The notes under the pieces: generated by a model
Told to the model about the DNA's origin: nothing
Databases searched by the model: none
The model's input: only the letters and a program-made list of their open reading frames with translations
Made by a program: the position numbers and the translations under genes
Source: Pseudisothecium myosuroides
Taxonomy: Eukaryota > Streptophyta > Bryopsida > Hypnales > Lembophyllaceae
Length of the DNA: 64,000 nucleotides
Assembly: GCA_951799445.1 (NCBI GenBank)
Contig: OX637296.1
Coordinates: 25,234,001-25,298,000, forward strand
Reading direction: 5' to 3'
Shown here: piece by piece, positions 60,805 to 64,000 of the stretch
Layout of the letters: the number at the start of each line of letters is the position of its first letter
Position numbering within the stretch: the stretch's first letter is position 1

Positions 60805-62110
60805 CCGATCAGGTGTCGCGATAGGGCTCATTAAGACATTTGGAGAGTCCCATCATCTTGCATGTTTGTTTCCACACAAAGCATTCACAATTTCTGAGTT
60901 GATATTTTATTGAGCTTACTGCATTGCACTGTTTCAATAGGATATTACGGACAATGTGGTTAGAGTTTCCATGGATTTTGGCCTCGCAATCTGGAAGCTT
61001 TTTCTAGTGATGTTTGGACAACTGGTTGCCATTGTCTACTTTAGGATATACTAATCCTGTAGGCTTCACTACTTTGGTAACAAAAATTTAATTTATCCTC
61101 TATTTACTAGCTGATTCTTGAATTCCATAAAAATTTGGCATGGAAACCCAGATAGAGTCTGCTATTTTCTTCAATACTTGGAAGGAATGGCCTAAATTGT
61201 GTAAAAAACTGCAACAAGTAGGCAAGTTCGAGAAGTCAAGAGGTGGATTTATTTGATGAATGTCCTTGGACCCATTCTAGCTCATTGATCCACATCCACT
61301 GAAGTGTAGCATCTACAATTATATAGCCAACAATAAATTTCAATCATTGTTGTCACATCGAGCAAGTTAGGATCACCAAATGTCCTGGACAGGCGGACAT
61401 ATTGGACTTAGATTTGGAGAAAATGGACAAACAATGTGTTAACTACTTGTCCTTGAGCGGATAGGTAATGTACCTCAAAATAGTCACATTGGGCGGGATA
61501 GAATCATCAGACGTCTTGGGTAGGCGGATACATCGGATAGTTAATTAGGACGAACAGTCCGTCCAACGTGATAACTATGATTTAAATTCCCCATAATACA
61601 TAGGATTAACTGGCTTTATTTAAGCAATAAGATCCCTTTAGTTGCTTGAAGTTATTAAACTTGATCTTCACCTATAAAGAATTGCATCCAAATGCTAAAA
61701 TAATTGTATTAAACCTCAATTTTTATGCTGTACTGATTCATGCAAAAAGTTTGATATGGCAGAAGGAAGCCTTGAACAATCCAAAACATTACCACTCCAG
61801 CCGCATGCAGATGGGCCATCCTCCATGCTCAAGTCCTCTTAAAATTTTGTGAATTTTAGAATTGAAATATGTCAATCTGCATTGACAATATTCTAAGAGC
61901 TCGGGGGGGTCACTCCTTCTTACATTTCGCGTACACGTGTGCAAATGACATATTTAAAGGGGGGCTATTTACCTTGTTCCGTAGATTATAAGGCATAGTA
62001 TTTTTTGAAATAAAGGTAAATGTTCATATTTTAGGGTACCCTATTGGTACTTATAATTTTGTGGGAGGGTTATTTTAAGTTACCCTATATTACTTATATC
62101 CAAAAAAAAA
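60805..62110. other. AT-rich intergenic DNA, no gene seen
   Basis: Nothing recognisable; a GACGNCTTGGGTAGGCGGAYA-like phrase recurs loosely at about 61385 and 61512, suggesting old repeats. Confidence 0.45.
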
Positions 62111-62116
62111 TTCAGT

Positions 62117-62225
62117 GCCCATTTTTTTTTCTTGTTCCCCATTTTTTTTTCATATTGCCCATTTTTTTTCTTGTTCCCCATTTTTTTTTCATATTGCCCA
62201 TTTTTTTTTCTTGTTCCCAATTTTT
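62117..62225. repeat. T-rich ~38-bp tandem units
   Basis: TTGTTCCCCA, T8-9, CATATTGCCCA and T8-9 repeat about two and a half times. The overlapping Phe-rich frames are products of this repeat. Confidence 0.8.
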
Positions 62226-62694
62226 TCCTTGTGGAGGACCATGTCATTCATCATACCCAAATGTTCTTCGTTTCCCTTAATTTTTTTCCCTTATACACAG
62301 TTTCTTTGTACAAGCTTTTTTCCTTGAGAACCTAGAAATTCTTAAAGAGTGATAGTCTATGAATCACAATTTAGGATCATGAACATAAACAAAAGGAATG
62401 AACCAAGTGCAAAGAGAACTACATGAAACACAATGTAGCATTTAAAAACAAAATCAAACAGTAAACAAAATGAGAAGTTTGTGTTCAAGAACACAATGTA
62501 GTATGGCAACAACTATTTGAGAGAAGTATACAATGCATATTCACAAGGTCCATATTAGTCTAATTATGGACTTCCATGCGGCTACATAATATACAAAAAA
62601 ACACATTGGCTGGTCCTAACATTACCAAAATGCTGTAGTGCAATGCTGGTTGAGTCCAAGAAATGCACAGCTACAAAAAAACCAACATATATAT
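62226..62694. other. AT-rich intergenic DNA, no gene seen
   Basis: No supported feature. Confidence 0.45.
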
Positions 62695-63480
62695 CTAGCA
62701 CATGGAAACACCCCAAAAACCAGTGCAGGTAGATTTTAAAAATGTAGACGACATTGCTTCAGAGAAAGGCTGCACGCTCAAGATGTAGGCAATTGCTCCT
62801 ACCAAGCTCTGCAATTCAAAAAAACGAAACAAGTATGAGCACGGGGAAGGGGAAGACAAAGGAACTTGCCACGTGAAAGAAAATCCCATACAACTAGAGC
62901 TTGGATTTTGGGTTATTTTTCCCACCCTCCCTACATCATGCGCAACTAGAAACAAAGAAAACATTGAAAGTGCAAGTTCATTGAAAATTCACTCACCACT
63001 GTCGTGGACAGTGCGCTAGGGAGATCCACCCATAAACTGAATCTTCCAGGCTGCCGGTGTCTCAAATGTCCAAGGAAGACTGAAGTACACAAGTAGGGAT
63101 AGAACGGGCAAAAATTAATGTGAACCCTAACGCGCAGCAGGTCACATTTGTAAAGAAACAAAGCAAAATGACAATGGAAGCAGACCACAGCAGACCCTTT
63201 TCAAAACAAACTTGAACCCTAAAACGGTAGAAGAAAAACATTCTACAACAAGGAACTTCTTCACTCACCGCAATCTTGGGAAGCTGCAATCTTCAACCAC
63301 AAACCGCGTCTTGGATTTCATAAATTGGAGAACAGTAGCGACAATACAAGCGAGACCTCGGCAAAATCCCCAAACCCTAATCTTGTTTTGCAAAACCAGA
63401 AAACAACAATGGAGAGGAAGCTTGAATTCTCCCAACCGCATGCTCCAAATCTCCAATGTTTCCCTCCAACATGGCGCTCA
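62695..63480 (-). other. probable spliced minus-strand transcription unit, product unknown
   Basis: Good splice signals define exons ending at 63269 (TTGCG|GTGAGTG), 63079-62997 (CTTCAG|TC to CAGTG|GTGAGTG) and from 62808 (TTGCAG|AGC). The last two join in frame to LGHLRHRQPGRFSLWVDLPS, ALSTTV, SLVGAIAYILSVQPFSEAMS and end in TAG at 62695. The first exon does not supply an ATG in that frame; its open frame joins to a different frame that stops at once. It could be a gene with a missed exon, a non-coding RNA or a decayed gene. Confidence 0.35.
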
Positions 63481-64000
63481 AATCTTTCCCTCCCAAGCTC
63501 CACGCTAAACCGCCAGATTCCAAAATTGAATCACACAACTTTGGATACTCGAGTTGGATACCGCCGAGCCTGATTGACATTGAAGCCAGACAATCATCTA
63601 TCTACTCTAAAATTGACAGAAAATTCCAGTTTATCATCCACAGGGAATTAGCCACAGGTACTAGCAAATGGAACCTACCATTGAAGACCTATATCCATTT
63701 TTCTCCATGGTATTTTATATGTATTGGTTCCATAAATTTTTCATTTTATATCATGCCCTATATTACTTATAACCATGTTTTACAATTTAAAAGTAGTGTA
63801 TATTACATATACTTTCTTTCCAAAATTTATCTGCAATGAATATATGGAACCCTATTTTTTATCGCACGTTGTTTCTACGATTTTCGGCAGTGACCCCCCT
63901 GAGTCTAAGAGAGGACTTGAACATGGAGGACTTGAGGCTCGACTTCAGGAGTGTATTCAGCAACTGGAGAAAGGCTTTTTCACGGGACAGGAGCTAAAGG
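63471..64000 (+). CDS. start of an unrecognised plus-strand gene running off the window
   Basis: ATG at 63471 opens a protein-like frame MALKSFPPKLHAKPPDSKIE...WIPPSLIDIEARQSSIYSKI to a donor at 63657 (CACAG|GTACTAG). An AT-rich intron-like segment follows, then an acceptor (TTTTCGGCAG ending about 63890). After it DPPESKRGLEHGGLEARLQE and CIQQLEKGFFTGQELK read open to the window end. The phase of this second exon does not match the GTACTAG donor, so either the weaker donor CCA|GTTTATC near 63629 is used or an exon is missing. Product not recognised. It lies head-to-head with the minus-strand unit at 62695-63480. Confidence 0.45.

Noticed and set aside
62044..62335. Phe-rich, membrane-like frames of 67-78 aa
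   Set aside because: They are translations of a T-rich tandem repeat in three frames.
1..64000. CRISPR arrays, toxin-antitoxin pairs, operons or other prokaryotic systems
   Set aside because: The window is intron-bearing plant nuclear DNA; the tandem repeats seen lack unique equal-length spacers.

Overview
This is nuclear DNA from a land plant. The coding content consists of plant-type proteins: eukaryotic release factor eRF1, cytosolic pyruvate kinase, an NF-YC10/DPB3-like histone-fold protein, a plant alpha-N-acetylglucosaminidase and a SAUR-family auxin-response sequence. All but the SAUR are broken by GT-AG introns, and a nuclear-type tRNA-His lies in one intron. The intergenic DNA is long, AT-rich and crowded with short inverted-repeat transposons. 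SAUR proteins place it among streptophytes, but I cannot name the lineage from sequence alone.

Layout. 1-7.5 kb: AT-rich DNA with a possible 3' gene end at the left edge, a 20-bp minisatellite, a 131-bp tandem duplication with a tRNA-like core and a Stowaway-like MITE. 7.6-10.2 kb: complete eRF1 (minus strand, 6 exons, 439 aa). 10.5-24.4 kb: repeat territory with a triplicated ~238-bp unit upstream of eRF1, foldback repeats, several MITE families and repeated TTAA-flanked elements with CCCCTAAA/TTTAGGGG ends. 24.5-27.9 kb: cytosolic pyruvate kinase (plus, 4 coding exons, 527 aa) with a probable leader intron. 28.9-30.1 kb: a block crowded with the hexamer CAATTG. 31.1-38.8 kb: a large, nearly perfect inverted repeat (about 2.57-kb arms around a 2.56-kb spacer). 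40.3-43 kb: NF-YC10/DPB3-like gene (plus, 4 coding exons, 149 aa). 43.9-50.3 kb: more MITEs and TTAA elements, plus a SAUR pseudogene with one early in-frame TAG. 50.8-58.6 kb: complete GH89 alpha-N-acetylglucosaminidase (minus, 19 exons, 820 aa), with one GC-AG intron and a tRNA-His gene in another. 59.5-64 kb: an Emigrant-like MITE, low-complexity DNA and, at the right edge, what looks like a divergent pair of transcription units that I could not name.

The genes are unrelated housekeeping functions (translation termination, glycolysis, DNA polymerase epsilon/chromatin, vacuolar or secretory glycan turnover) and do not form a pathway. The strongest leads are: the TTAA-targeting element family, which resembles piggyBac non-autonomous elements and includes one possible empty site; the giant palindrome whose inner breakpoints coincide with ends of that family; and eRF1 carrying NIKN instead of NIKS at the stop-codon recognition motif. 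I found no CRISPR, operon or prokaryotic system. All exon boundaries were read by eye from splice consensus, reading-phase bookkeeping and remembered family sequence, not from transcript data.
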